A stretch of DNA of 45,341 bases from Terrabacter aerolatus (GTDB lineage: Bacteria > Actinomycetota > Actinomycetes > Actinomycetales > Dermatophilaceae), in contig NZ_BJYX01000028.1 in the NCBI RefSeq assembly GCF_007991735.1, positions 1-45,341 on the forward strand, read 5' to 3'. Below the pieces are notes generated by a model that was given only the letters and a program-made list of their open reading frames with translations, had not been told where the DNA came from and made no database searches. Position 1 is the stretch's first letter. Every line of letters starts with the position of its first letter. Positions 45,312-45,341 of the stretch are shown here, in pieces. Position numbers and translations under genes: made by a program.

Positions 45312-45341
45312 GGGGCACCACGACATCCGTCGTGGTGCCCC
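45312..45341 (+). terminator. liv operon terminator at the window edge
   Basis: GGGGCACCACGAC (45312-45324) pairs perfectly with the last 13 bases of the window, loop 4 nt. It lies 43 bp after livF. Any following T-tract is outside the window. Confidence 0.85.

Overview
The window is very GC-rich, densely coding chromosome from an actinobacterium. The gene content and order (ribM-ribD-ribE-ribBA-ribH, trpE with a Trp-associated membrane protein, an HGxxPAAW protein, trpC-trpB-trpA-lgt, gltB-gltD, pyk, a pdtaR-type ANTAR regulator, a liv operon) and the many leaderless genes point to Micrococcales, most likely an Intrasporangiaceae-type organism. The family-level guess is an inference. Nearly everything is core metabolism. 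The accessory parts are one IS481-family insertion sequence, a giant secreted TIG-lectin-CHAP protein and a secreted metallo-beta-lactamase-fold/lamin-tail pair.

Layout. 1-953: an 11-bp tandem repeat running off the left edge, then an RDD membrane protein. 1067-5500: a riboflavin operon led by an FMN riboswitch (transporter ribM, then ribD, ribE, ribBA, ribH). 5531-7740: hisE, hisG, a PH-like membrane protein and a flavin reductase. 7728-14123 (minus strand): truncated haemoglobin, the 1297-aa secreted protein, an MFS transporter and a small P-loop kinase. 14178-17809: hisF, a TIGR03085-type protein, the IS481 element and a double GNAT acetyltransferase. 17871-22005: a heterodimeric ABC exporter and hisI. 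22225-24593: the secreted MBL/lamin-tail protein and its overlapping SH3-like partner. 24697-31187: the trp cluster and lgt. 31387-39037: glutamate synthase and pyruvate kinase. 39229-40146: tRNA-Leu(CAA) and pdtaR. 40301-45268: branched-chain amino acid uptake genes livK-H-M-G-F, closed by a hairpin terminator at the right edge.

How the genes work together. FMN controls riboflavin uptake and synthesis, and a flavin reductase lies a little downstream. Histidine genes are dispersed (hisE-hisG, hisF, hisI), mostly with their own leaderless promoters. Tryptophan synthesis, lipoprotein maturation (lgt), nitrogen assimilation (gltBD) and the end of glycolysis (pyk) follow one another.

The most unusual signal belongs to no gene. 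A dispersed motif, GTATGCC with 9-mer core CGTATGCCG, occurs 21 times on both strands. In genes it forces the rarely used codons TAT and GCA, always in Tyr-Ala or Ala-Tyr pairs. Twice it occurs as a facing pair that builds an intergenic hairpin (after gltD and after pyk). This is the arrangement known for DNA uptake sequences of Neisseria and Haemophilus, and I know of no such system described in actinobacteria. Other points of interest are a possible two-state switch between the FMN aptamer and the ribM ribosome-binding site, a hairpin hiding the transposase ribosome-binding site, and complementary degenerate motifs in the ABC exporter halves. All counts were made by eye.
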